Shown piece by piece: positions 22,945 to 30,982 of a DNA stretch of 37,824 bases. Below the pieces are notes generated by a model, which made no database searches, had not been told where the DNA came from, and was given only the letters and a program-made list of their open reading frames with translations. Position 1 is the first letter of the stretch; the number at the start of each line of letters is the position of its first letter. Source of the DNA: Alphaproteobacteria bacterium. Lineage in GTDB: Bacteria > Pseudomonadota > Alphaproteobacteria > Reyranellales > Reyranellaceae. The stretch spans positions 1-37,824 of the forward strand of contig CANJHI010000033.1 of the NCBI GenBank assembly GCA_947474005.1, in the 5' to 3' direction. A program made the position numbers and the translations under genes.

Positions 22945-23478
22945 CTAGCGCAAGGCCGCCACCACGGCGCGGGCGATGGCCTCAGGCGATTTTCCGCCCG
23001 GCCGATACCAGGTCGGCGTCCAGTTGAGGGCGCCCAGAAGCTGCAGGCGCCACAAGGTGCGGTCGACGGCGCCCGGCAAGGGAAGCGCCTTCACCAGTTC
23101 AACGAAACGCTTTTCGTAACCGTCGCGCATCGTGACCAGGCGATGGCGCAGGCGGGTGTCGAGGCGGCTGAGGTCCGCCGTCATGACAGCGGCATGCGCC
23201 CTGTCGGCCAGCAGCGATTCGAGATGGGCGATGCAGGCCGCTTCGAGCCGGGTCCAGGGCGCACGTGACCGGGCAACGCCAGAATCGACGGCTGCCCCGA
23301 TCTCGGCCACGCCCGCCTCGTAGACCGCGGCGATCAGCTCGTTCTTGGAGGGAAAATGATAGTACATCGAGCCCGCGAGCATGCCCGCTTCGCCGGCGAT
23401 GTCGCGCATCGACGTGGCCTCGAACCCGCCCTTGGCAAAGCGGCGTGCCGATATGGCCAGAAGGTTTTCGCGGGACAT
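22945..23478 (-). CDS. TetR-family transcriptional regulator
   Basis: This 177-residue protein starts MSRENLLAISARRFAKGGFEATSM. The helix-turn-helix is IAGEAGMLAGSMYYHFPSKNELI (about 27-49), followed by a ligand-binding helical domain. The C-terminal part (LRHRLVTMRDGYEKRFVELV, then LGALNWTPTWYRPGG) is characteristic of the TetR_C KstR2-like group, which often senses acyl-CoA or hydrophobic ligands. The ATG at 23478 lies 14 bases from a perfect palindrome shared with the divergent P450 operon. Autoregulation and repression of the P450 operon are therefore likely. Confidence 0.9.
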   Translation of the reverse strand: MSRENLLAISARRFAKGGFEATSMRDIAGEAGMLAGSMYYHFPSKNELIAAVYEAGVAEIGAAVDSGVARSRAPWTRLEAACIAHLESLLADRAHAAVMTADLSRLDTRLRHRLVTMRDGYEKRFVELVKALPLPGAVDRTLWRLQLLGALNWTPTWYRPGGKSPEAIARAVVAALR

Positions 23479-23492
23479 GCCCCATCCTAGCA

Positions 23493-23510
23493 ACCAAACA
23501 CTTGTTTGGT
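23493..23510. promoter_or_regulatory. TetR operator palindrome
   Basis: ACCAAACA-CT-TGTTTGGT is a perfect 8+2+8 inverted repeat between the divergent TetR (start 23478) and P450 (start 23537) genes. Size, symmetry and position match operators of fatty-acid and sterol-type TetR repressors. Confidence 0.75.
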
Positions 23511-23536
23511 AAGCCGCCGGCCGCTAGCCTTCGCCC

Positions 23537-24757
23537 ATGAGCTACGTATTCGACCTCGGCAATCCGGCGACCAACGCCAATCCTTTCCCGGAATTCGCGC
23601 GTCTCCGCGCCGAGGACCCCGTGCACTGGTCGCCGGCCATGAAGGCATGGATCGTGACGCGCTATGCCGACGTGAAGCAGGTGGCGCTGAACAATCGGCA
23701 GATCTCCGCCGACCGGCTGACGCCGTTCTTCAAGACCAACCCCGAGTACCAGCGGGGCTCGATCGACAGTCTGGTGCGTTATCTCAATCATTGGATGGTC
23801 TTTCGCGACCCGCCGGACCACACCCGGCTGCGGCGTTTGTTCAACAAGGCTTTTACGCCGACCTCGGTCGAGAACCTGCGACCCAACATCGAGGATATCG
23901 TCAGCCATCTGATCGACGGCATGCAGGCTAAGGCGAGGCGCGGCGAGACGGTCGATTACATCGCCGACTTCGCCTATCCGCTGCCGGCCTCGGTCATCAT
24001 GGACCTGCTCGGCGTGCCACGCGCCGACCTTGAGCGTGTAAAACTGTGGTCCGACGACATCGCCCTGTTCATCGGTACGGCGCAGGTCGCCGGCAACAAA
24101 TACCTGCGCGCCGAGTCGGGCGCCAAGGCGATGTCCGACTATTTCCGCATGCTCGTGGAAGCCCGTACCGCCGAGCCGCGCGACGACATGATCACCCACC
24201 TCGTGCTGGCGCGGGACGACCGCGACGCGCTCAGCACCGACGAGATCATCGGCACCTGCATCCTGCTGCTATTTGCCGGTCACGAGACCACCTCCAACCT
24301 GATCGGCAACGGGTTTCTCTATGCGATGAAAAATCGCGAGCAGTGGGAGCGGCTGATCGCCGATCCGTCGCTCGCCCCGACCGCGGTCGAGGAGTTCCTG
24401 CGCTATGATGGCCCATCGGGCGCCTTCGCCCGTGTCGCCGCCACCGACCTCGAGATGGGCGGCAAGACCATCCGCGAAGGCCAGCGTGTCTTCGCTTTCA
24501 TGAACGCAGCCAACCGCGACCCCGAGGCCTTCGACGATCCCGAGCGGTTCGACATCGGCCGCGAAACCAATACCCACCTGACCTTCGGCCACGGCATCCA
24601 TTTCTGCCTGGGCGCACCCTTGGCTCGACTGGAAGCACAGATCGCGGCGATCCGCCTGACGGAGGGCCTGCCTCACATCCGGCTTTCCGGCGGCGATCCG
24701 GAGTGGCACGATTCGCTCATCCTGCGGGGTGTGAAGAGTTTGCCGGTGATTTTATGA
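23537..24757 (+). CDS. cytochrome P450
   Basis: This 406-residue soluble bacterial P450 has every class landmark. The I-helix AGHETT is at 247-252, the ExxR pair is E286/R289 (EEFLR), the haem-binding loop is FGHGIHFCLGAPLAR with the thiolate Cys at 357, and the C-helix segment is DPPDHTRLRRL at 91-101. It hydroxylates an unknown, presumably hydrophobic, substrate using ferredoxin and a reductase, which are not encoded in the window. Its TGA overlaps the ATG of the next gene. Control by the adjacent TetR is likely, since the operator lies 26 bases before its ATG. Confidence 0.94.
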   Translation: MSYVFDLGNPATNANPFPEFARLRAEDPVHWSPAMKAWIVTRYADVKQVALNNRQISADRLTPFFKTNPEYQRGSIDSLVRYLNHWMVFRDPPDHTRLRRLFNKAFTPTSVENLRPNIEDIVSHLIDGMQAKARRGETVDYIADFAYPLPASVIMDLLGVPRADLERVKLWSDDIALFIGTAQVAGNKYLRAESGAKAMSDYFRMLVEARTAEPRDDMITHLVLARDDRDALSTDEIIGTCILLLFAGHETTSNLIGNGFLYAMKNREQWERLIADPSLAPTAVEEFLRYDGPSGAFARVAATDLEMGGKTIREGQRVFAFMNAANRDPEAFDDPERFDIGRETNTHLTFGHGIHFCLGAPLARLEAQIAAIRLTEGLPHIRLSGGDPEWHDSLILRGVKSLPVIL

Positions 24758-25761
24758 AGGCCATGATCTGCCGCCAATGGGGCGGTCCCGAGGACCTGCG
24801 GCTGGAAGACGTCGAGCCGGTTCCCCTTAAGTCCGGACAGGTCCGCATCCGGGTCCGGGCAGCGGGCGTCAGCTTCGCCACCACCCTGGTGATCGCCGGC
24901 AAGTACCAGCGCCGCCCGCCCTTCCCTTTCGCGCCGGGCACCGAAGCCTCGGGCGTCGTCACGGAAGTCGATACCGCCTGCCGCCGCCTCAAGGTCGGTG
25001 ACGAGGTCGTGGCCGTGCTCGACTGGGGCGGGCTCGCCGAGGACGCCGTGGCGCACGAGGTCAACGTCTTCCCCAAGCCGAAGAACCTGGGATTCGTCGA
25101 GGCGATCCAGCTCGCCATCTCCTACCCTACGTCGGCCGGCGCACTCACCTGGCCGATGGCGCTGGACGTGCAGAAGGGCCAGACACTGCTGGTCCATGCC
25201 GCGGCGGGTGGCGTCGGCATGGCGGCCGTCGAGATCGGCAAGATCCTGGGGGCCACCGTGATCGCGACGGCCGGCGGCGCGCGCAAGACGGCGTTCGCCA
25301 AGGCACATGGCGCCGATCACGTGATCGACTACACCGCCACCGATTTCCGCGCGGAAGTGCTGAAGCTGACGGACGGCCGCGGCGTCGACCGTGTCTACGA
25401 CCCGGTCGGCGGCGACGTCTTCGCCCAGTCGCTGCGCTGCATGGCGGTCGAGGGCCGCATCTGCCCGATCGGCTTCGCCGGCAGTACCATTCCGCAGATA
25501 CCAGCCAACATCCTTCTGGTGAAGACCATCGCCGTGACCGGCTTCAACTACGGCTACTACGTCGGCTGGAGCCCGCACGACGCCCGCTTCGAGGAAGCCG
25601 GCCGCACCTTTGCCCTGATGGAACGCATCCGGGGCTGGTGCGAGGCGGGCCTTTGCCGCCCCCACGTCGACCGCACGTTCCGTCTCGACCAGGCCGCCGA
25701 GGCGATGCGCGCCCTGCTGGAGCGCAGCGTCACCGGCCGCGTGGCAATCGTGATGGACTGA
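24754..25761 (+). CDS. NADPH:quinone oxidoreductase, zinc-free MDR family
   Basis: This 335-residue protein is a medium-chain dehydrogenase/reductase of the quinone-reductase type. It has the GroES-like N-terminal domain (LKSGQVRIRVRAAGVSFATTLVIAGKY, then PFAPGTEASGVV), the nucleotide-binding motif VHAAAGGVGMAAVEIGKILGA (about 147-167) and a GADHVIDY strand. Zinc-ligand cysteines of alcohol dehydrogenases are absent. Translational coupling to the P450 (ATGA overlap) suggests it acts on the same compound, for instance reducing the P450 product or an enoyl intermediate, or handling quinones. It converges tightly on the secreted protein gene, with adjacent stops. Confidence 0.9.
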   Translation: MKAMICRQWGGPEDLRLEDVEPVPLKSGQVRIRVRAAGVSFATTLVIAGKYQRRPPFPFAPGTEASGVVTEVDTACRRLKVGDEVVAVLDWGGLAEDAVAHEVNVFPKPKNLGFVEAIQLAISYPTSAGALTWPMALDVQKGQTLLVHAAAGGVGMAAVEIGKILGATVIATAGGARKTAFAKAHGADHVIDYTATDFRAEVLKLTDGRGVDRVYDPVGGDVFAQSLRCMAVEGRICPIGFAGSTIPQIPANILLVKTIAVTGFNYGYYVGWSPHDARFEEAGRTFALMERIRGWCEAGLCRPHVDRTFRLDQAAEAMRALLERSVTGRVAIVMD

Positions 25762-26127
25762 CTATTTCTTGGTGAGCTTGCCTTCGAAGATGCAGTAGCC
25801 GTCGAGCTTGATCCTGGACTCGCCGTCCTTGATCTGGCCGATGACGTCCATCATGCCACCACCGCTCACAGCCGCCGTCGTCTTGAGGACGCCGTTGTTA
25901 TCGAGCTTCGCTTGGAAGTTGCGCTCGGCCCGACCTTCCTGTTGGAAACGACCTTTCACATCGGCACCATCGACGGTGACATCGATCGTCATCTTGTAGG
26001 TCGGGCATTTGCCGCTGCCGGGAGGGTTCGTGCCGTACCCGGTCCAGCTGTAGACGACCGACGCTGCGTGGGCCGCACCGGCAGACAGGACAGCGACCAA
26101 AGTCCCGGCTGCAATCGTCTTCAACAT
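25762..26127 (-). CDS. small secreted protein, tandem paralogue 1
   Basis: This 121-residue protein has a Sec signal peptide (MLKTIAAGTLVAVLSAGAAHA, cleavage near residue 21). The mature part is beta-rich with VVYSWTGYGTNPPGSGKC, PTYKMTIDVTVDG, a GRFQQEGRAERNF segment and a C-terminal LDGYCIFEGKLTKK. Two cysteines, one in GSGKC and one in DGYC, probably form a disulfide in the periplasm. A GAGGAG ribosome binding site precedes the ATG. It has the same length as the paralogue at 26191-26556 and an identical 3' end. I do not recognise the family. Confidence 0.8.
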   Translation of the reverse strand: MLKTIAAGTLVAVLSAGAAHAASVVYSWTGYGTNPPGSGKCPTYKMTIDVTVDGADVKGRFQQEGRAERNFQAKLDNNGVLKTTAAVSGGGMMDVIGQIKDGESRIKLDGYCIFEGKLTKK

Positions 26128-26190
26128 CGGATTCGTCTCTCCTCGGAAAAGGCCGCTGGCCGCATCAAGCTACACCGCGTTCGCAAGCGA

Positions 26191-26556
26191 CTATTTCTTG
26201 GTGAGCTTGCCTTCGAACAGGCAGTAACCGTCGAGCATGATCGTCGAACTGCCCTCCTTGAGAGAGCCCACGACATCCATCTTGTTGCCGCCGCCGACGA
26301 CGGCCGTCGTCTTGAATTTCATGTCAGCGCCCATCGTCGCCTTGAAATTCCGCTCCGTGCGGCCTTCCTGCAGGAAGCGGCCCTGGACATCGTTGCCGAC
26401 AACCGTGACGTCGATCGTCATTTTGTAGGTTGGGCACTTGCCGCTTCCGGGAACATTCAGGCCGTATCCCGTCCAAGTATAAATAGCCGGCTCGGCCATG
26501 GCCGGTCCGGCAAGAAACAGGGTAGCCAGCGTGGTCGCAACAACTCGTTTCAGCAT
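26191..26556 (-). CDS. small secreted protein, tandem paralogue 2
   Basis: This 121-residue paralogue of the downstream gene has a signal peptide MLKRVVATTLATLFLAGPAMA and mature part IYTWTGYGLNVPGSGKC through LDGYCLFEGKLTKK. The shared core is GSGKCPTYKMTIDVTV, GRF-QEGR-ERNF-A, KTTA-V-GG and MDV-G. The two cysteines are conserved. The ATG at 26556 follows a perfect AGGAGG, which makes a longer start at 26631 unlikely. The pair probably forms one transcription unit reading 26556 to 25762. A substrate-binding or lipocalin-like beta-barrel role is possible but unproven. Confidence 0.8.
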   Translation of the reverse strand: MLKRVVATTLATLFLAGPAMAEPAIYTWTGYGLNVPGSGKCPTYKMTIDVTVVGNDVQGRFLQEGRTERNFKATMGADMKFKTTAVVGGGNKMDVVGSLKEGSSTIMLDGYCLFEGKLTKK

Positions 26557-26650
26557 CGATTTCCTCCTATCAGAAGATCCGAAATGGCATCCTCTCCCGA
26601 TCGCCACTTTGGTGTTCCACCGTGTGCCCAACCATACCCAATCTCGTTAT

Positions 26651-26671
26651 CAAAATCGCCTTTTTGAAGGC
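26651..26671 (-). terminator. probable intrinsic terminator after the crotonase gene
   Basis: Read on the minus strand, the stem GCCTT/AAGGC with loop CAAA is followed by GATTTT. It lies about 23 bases after the stop of the gene at 26694-27524. The stem is short, but the T-run fits rho-independent termination. Confidence 0.45.
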
Positions 26672-26693
26672 ACCACCAGACGTTTTCAGGGGA

Positions 26694-27524
26694 TCAGCGC
26701 CCCTTGAATTCGGGATCCCGCTTTTCGAGAAAGGCCCTGATCCCTTCCTTCATGTCCTCGGTCTGCATCAGCGGCAGGAGCTGCAGGAAAACATGGTGGA
26801 CGTGCTCGTTGAACGGCTCGTTCCAGGCCATGCGCATCATGCGCTTGGCGGCCTGGATGGCGAGCGGCGCATTGGCGGCGATTTCGAGCGCCAGGTCGCG
26901 TGCCGCACCCATGACGTCGGCGTCGGGCACGACCTTGTTGACCAGACCGATCTCCAGCGACTGGGCGGCGCTCAGCGTGCGGCCGGTGAAGATCAGTTCG
27001 GCCGCCTTGGCCCAGCCCAGCATCCGCGGCAGATACCAGGTGCCGCCCGACTCGGGCAGCACACCGCGCTTGGCGTACGATGCGGCGAGCTTGGCCGACT
27101 GGGCCATCACCCGGATATCGGCACCCAGCGCCAGGTCGAGGCCATAGCCAGCCGCCGAGCCGTTGAGCGCCGCGATCACCGGCTTGTCCATGGCATGCAG
27201 CACCGGCGGCGGCGTGTTGCGCAGGTCGATATTGGTGGGCGTCGCCCCCGAGCCGATGCTGAGATTGTCGGTGCCCTTGGATTGCGCCTCGAGATTGAGC
27301 CCGGCGCAGAAGGCGCGCCCGGTGCCGGTCAGGATCACCACGCGCACGGCCGGGTCCTCGTTGGCCTGGACTAGCGCCCCGGTGAGCTGCTTCAGCATCG
27401 GACCGGAAATAGTGTTCATGCGCTGCGGGGCGTTCAGCGTGACGGTCGCGATGGCGCCGTCAACACCGTAGAGCAGCTCACCGGGCATTAGCTCTGATGT
27501 GGGCTGGGCCGCAAACTGGCTCAT
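26694..27524 (-). CDS. enoyl-CoA hydratase/isomerase family protein
   Basis: This 276-residue crotonase-fold protein has LYGVDGAIATVTLNAPQRMN near the start, GRAFCAGLNLEAQSKG as the oxyanion motif, NGSAAGYGLDLALGADIRV, and RGVLPESGGTWYLPRMLGW with the catalytic-type Glu in PESGGTW. The C-terminus AFLEKRDPEFKGR is typical. It is the third crotonase in the window and is not closely similar to the other two outside motifs. It diverges from the threonine aldolase across 54 bases. A GGAGG precedes the ATG. An acyl-CoA degradation role is likely, with the substrate undetermined. Confidence 0.88.
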   Translation of the reverse strand: MSQFAAQPTSELMPGELLYGVDGAIATVTLNAPQRMNTISGPMLKQLTGALVQANEDPAVRVVILTGTGRAFCAGLNLEAQSKGTDNLSIGSGATPTNIDLRNTPPPVLHAMDKPVIAALNGSAAGYGLDLALGADIRVMAQSAKLAASYAKRGVLPESGGTWYLPRMLGWAKAAELIFTGRTLSAAQSLEIGLVNKVVPDADVMGAARDLALEIAANAPLAIQAAKRMMRMAWNEPFNEHVHHVFLQLLPLMQTEDMKEGIRAFLEKRDPEFKGR

Positions 27525-27578
27525 GTTTCCTCCCTTTGCCTTAAGCGGTTATGGTGGCGCAGGAGAACACGCCACACC

Positions 27579-28622
27579 ATGCAAAATCGTTTCATCGACC
27601 TCTACAGCGACACCAAGACCAAGCCCTCGCCCGGCATGCGAAAAGCCATGGCCGACGCCGAGGTGGGCGACGAGCAGAAGATGGAGGACCCCACCGTCAA
27701 TCGCCTGCGCGAGCGCGTCTGCGAGCTCCTGGGCAAGGAAGACGCGGTTTTCCTGCCGAGCGGCACCATGGGCAACCAGATCGCCATCCGCGTCCATTGC
27801 CGGCTGGGCGACGAGGTGATCGCCGACCGCACCGCGCACATCATCAACGCCGAAGGCGGCGGCACCGCCGCCAATGCCGGCGTCATGATCCGCATGCTGG
27901 ACGGCCCCAACGGCGTCTTCACCGGCGAGCAGGTGCGCGAAGCCCTGCGCGATCCCAACAGCCGCAACGCGCCGCGCTCGCGCCTGGTCTCGATCGAGAA
28001 CACCTCCAACGGCGGCTGCGGCACGGTCTGGCCGCTCGCCACGATGCAGGGCGTGACGAAGGTGGCGCGCGAGGCCGGCCTCAGTCTCCACATGGACGGC
28101 GCGCGGCTTTGTAACGCCGCCGTAAAATCCGGCACCAAGGCGCGCGACTACGCAGCCTGCGTCGACTCGCTCTGGCTCGACTATACCAAGGGCCTGGGCG
28201 CCCCAGTTGGCGCGAGCCTCGCCGGCTCGCGGGACTTCATCAAGGAAGCCTGGCGCCAGAAGCAGATGCTGGGCGGCTCGATGCGCCAGTCCGGCGTGAT
28301 CGCCGCGGCGGCCCTCTATGCCCTCGAGCACAACTGGGACCGCCTCGCTGAGGACCACGACAACGCACGCCATCTCTCCGAGGGCATCGCCAACATCAAG
28401 GGCCTGAAGATCGACGTGCCGCGCATGGAGACCAACCTGGTGTTCTTCGAGATCACCAAGCCGGGCTGGACCACAGCCAAGCTGGTCGAGGCTTGCAAGG
28501 AGCGAGGCGTCGGCATGGGCACCTCGTCCGGCAACCGCATCCGCGCCGTCACCCATCTCGATGTCAACCGCGCCGAGATCGACACTGCGCTCAAGGTCAT
28601 CAGCGACGCACTGGCCGCCTAG
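27579..28622 (+). CDS. threonine aldolase family PLP enzyme
   Basis: This 347-residue fold-type I PLP enzyme of the beta-eliminating lyase/threonine aldolase family cleaves L-threonine or allo-threonine to glycine and acetaldehyde. The PLP Lys is K204 in LDYTKGLGAPVG. The ring-stacking His is H87 in DRTAHIIN, the Asp that binds the pyridine nitrogen is D173 in HMDGARL, and the phosphate loop is PSGTMGNQIA at 60-69. The ATG at 27579 has AGGAG upstream, 14 bases away, at the loop of a 6-bp inverted repeat (27554-27575). The next gene begins seven bases after its stop. Confidence 0.9.
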   Translation: MQNRFIDLYSDTKTKPSPGMRKAMADAEVGDEQKMEDPTVNRLRERVCELLGKEDAVFLPSGTMGNQIAIRVHCRLGDEVIADRTAHIINAEGGGTAANAGVMIRMLDGPNGVFTGEQVREALRDPNSRNAPRSRLVSIENTSNGGCGTVWPLATMQGVTKVAREAGLSLHMDGARLCNAAVKSGTKARDYAACVDSLWLDYTKGLGAPVGASLAGSRDFIKEAWRQKQMLGGSMRQSGVIAAAALYALEHNWDRLAEDHDNARHLSEGIANIKGLKIDVPRMETNLVFFEITKPGWTTAKLVEACKERGVGMGTSSGNRIRAVTHLDVNRAEIDTALKVISDALAA

Positions 28623-28629
28623 AGCGGCC

Positions 28630-30912
28630 ATGAATGCGCCGCTGAAGCTCGGCCAATCGATCGCACGGCGCGAGGATCGGCGGTTCCTGACCGGCACGGG
28701 TCGTTACACCGATGACACCGCGCCGACGGGAGCGCTTGCCGTGTTGTTCGTGCGCTCACCACACGCGCATGCCCGGATCTCCGGCATCGACAGGGAAGCA
28801 GCCCTCGCCACGCAGGGTGTCGTCGCCGTCTACACAGCTGACGACACGGCCGCCGACAAGCTCGGCCACCTGCCCGCCATCAGCGAGATCAAGGACGCGG
28901 CCGGCAACCGCCATCGCGAACCGGCGCATCTGCCGATGCCGGTCGGCAAGGTGCGCCATGTCGGCGACATCGTCGCCATGATCGTGGCCGGCACGCTCGA
29001 CCAGGCGCGGGATGCCGCCGATGTGCTGATCGTCGACTATGAGGAGCTGCCGGCCGTCGTGACCGTGGCCCAGGCACTCTCGCCCGGCGCCGCGCTGGTC
29101 CATGACGACGTGCCAGGCAACCTGATGTGCCGCTGGAGCAGGGGCGATGCCGCCGCGACGGAGGCCGCTTTCGCCAAAGCAGCTCACGTCTCGAGCCTCA
29201 CGATCCGCTCGCCGCGCCAGATCGTGCACTACATGGAGACGCGCGCCGCCTGGTCGGCCTACGACGCCGGCGCCGATCTCGTCACCGTCACTTTCGGCTC
29301 GCAGGGCGTACAAATCCCGCACAGGCTGATGTGCGAGCGCGTTCTCAACGTGGCCAAGGACAAGTTGCGCCTGGTCACCGAGGACGTGGGCGGCGGCTTC
29401 GGCCCGAAGTATCCGATCTATGCCGAGCCGACGCTGATCGCCTGGGCGACGCGCAAGCTCGGACGCGGCCTGCGCTGGACCGCCGACCGTGCCGAACTGG
29501 CCCTGGCCGACAGCCACTCGCGCGACCTCGTGGCGACAGGCGAGCTCGCGCTCGACGCCGCCGGCAGTTTCGTGGCGGTGCGCGTAAAAGCCGAAGCCAA
29601 CTACGGCGCCTATGTCTCGATGTTCGCGCCCACCATCGCGACCACGGGCATGGCCAAGGTGATCTCCGGCCTCTATCGCATTCCTGCCATTCGCCTCGAC
29701 TTCGACTGCGCTTTCACCAACACCGTGCCGGTCGATGCGATCCGCGGCGCCGGCAAGCCGGAAGCGTTGTTCCTGCTGGAGCGGCTGGTCGATATCGCCG
29801 CCCACGAAACCGGCCGCTCACCGATCGAGCTGCGCCGCCTCAATCTGCTCCGGCCCGAGGATATGCCGTACGTGGCGGCGAGCGGCTATACCTACGACGC
29901 CGCCGACTGCCCCCTCCTCTTCGAGACGGCGCTCCGCCACGCCGACGTCGTGGGCTTCGAGGCTCGACGTGCGGCGAGCGAGATCGTGGGCAAGCGCCGT
30001 GGCCTCGGCCTCTCCTGCCATCTGCACGGCACCGGTGGCATCGCCGACGAGCATGTCGTCGTGCAGGTCGAGCCCGACCGGCTGATCGCGCGCCTCGGCA
30101 CGCAGAGCCAAGGCCAGGGCCATGAGACGGTCTTCGCCCAGATGCTGTCGTCGGCGCTCGGCGTGCCGGTCGAGCGCATCGACATCCGCCAGGGCGATAC
30201 GCGAAGCATCCCGCGCGGCGGCGGCACCGGCGGCTCGTCGTCGACCATCATCAGCGGCACCACGCTCGCACGCGCCGCCGACGTCGTGATCCAGCGCGGC
30301 CGCGATCTCGCCGCCGAGCGGCTGGAAACGGCGCCGGCCGACATCGCCTACCGCGACGGCGCCTTCGAGGTCGTGGGCACCGACCGGCGCGTCGGCCTGT
30401 TCGAGCTGGCGGCATGGAAGCCGTTCGAGGGCGATGCGGTATTCGCCGACAGGATCGAGGCCTTCCCGACCGGCGTCATGGTGTGCGAGGTCGAGGTCGA
30501 TCCGGAAACCGGCGCCACCCGCATCGACCGCTTCATTGCCGTCACCGATGCCGGCGTCGTGGTGAACCCGCGCCTGCTGGCCGGCCAGATGCACGGCGGC
30601 ATCGTGCACGGCCTAGGCAATGCGCTGATGGAAGAGGCCGTCTACGACGAGCAGACGGGACAGCTGCTCAGCGGCACCTTGATGGACTACGCCCTGCCGC
30701 GCGCCGACGATGTGCCCGATCTCGGGGTCGAGACCATCGCCACACCGTCGCCCAACAATTTCCTCGGCTTGAAGGGCATCGGTGAACTTCCGACCAACGG
30801 CGCACCGGCCGCCCTCGGCAACGCCATCATCGATGCGCTGCGCCCGCTCGGCGTGCGCCACATCGACATGCCGATCACCGCCCACAAAGTCTGGCGGGCA
30901 CTGAACCGGTGA
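28630..30912 (+). CDS. xanthine dehydrogenase family molybdopterin-binding subunit, orphan
   Basis: This 760-residue protein is a large subunit of the molybdenum hydroxylase family. It opens with GQSIARREDRRFLTGTGRYTDD, has GGGFGPK at 254-260 and a cofactor-contact loop AIRGAGKPEA at 370-379. Near the C-terminus KGIGELPTNGAPAALGNAI carries the Glu used in catalysis. The loop corresponds to the form II type (AYRGAGR) and lacks the Cys of true CO dehydrogenase (AYxCSFR), so it is not CoxL proper. Partner FAD and 2Fe-2S subunits are not adjacent. The substrate could be an aldehyde, purine or N-heterocycle. Confidence 0.9.
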   Translation: MNAPLKLGQSIARREDRRFLTGTGRYTDDTAPTGALAVLFVRSPHAHARISGIDREAALATQGVVAVYTADDTAADKLGHLPAISEIKDAAGNRHREPAHLPMPVGKVRHVGDIVAMIVAGTLDQARDAADVLIVDYEELPAVVTVAQALSPGAALVHDDVPGNLMCRWSRGDAAATEAAFAKAAHVSSLTIRSPRQIVHYMETRAAWSAYDAGADLVTVTFGSQGVQIPHRLMCERVLNVAKDKLRLVTEDVGGGFGPKYPIYAEPTLIAWATRKLGRGLRWTADRAELALADSHSRDLVATGELALDAAGSFVAVRVKAEANYGAYVSMFAPTIATTGMAKVISGLYRIPAIRLDFDCAFTNTVPVDAIRGAGKPEALFLLERLVDIAAHETGRSPIELRRLNLLRPEDMPYVAASGYTYDAADCPLLFETALRHADVVGFEARRAASEIVGKRRGLGLSCHLHGTGGIADEHVVVQVEPDRLIARLGTQSQGQGHETVFAQMLSSALGVPVERIDIRQGDTRSIPRGGGTGGSSSTIISGTTLARAADVVIQRGRDLAAERLETAPADIAYRDGAFEVVGTDRRVGLFELAAWKPFEGDAVFADRIEAFPTGVMVCEVEVDPETGATRIDRFIAVTDAGVVVNPRLLAGQMHGGIVHGLGNALMEEAVYDEQTGQLLSGTLMDYALPRADDVPDLGVETIATPSPNNFLGLKGIGELPTNGAPAALGNAIIDALRPLGVRHIDMPITAHKVWRALNR

Positions 30913-30982
30913 ATACTGCCGCGTGGCGGAAGTTGGCGGGCGGCCGAGCCCTCGGCTAACATCGGCGGCAGGGAGGAAATCA

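Noticed and set aside
23099..24199. Long minus-strand frame antisense to the P450 gene
   Set aside because: It is antisense to a P450 with every motif intact and overlaps the TetR gene. No family features are seen.
27554..27575. 6-bp inverted repeat around the threonine aldolase ribosome binding site
   Set aside because: The stem is short and the Shine-Dalgarno sequence lies in the loop, so it would not be hidden. Chance is a sufficient explanation.
28630..30912. Aerobic CO dehydrogenase large subunit
   Set aside because: The CSFR-type active-site loop with Cys is absent and no coxM or coxS is adjacent.
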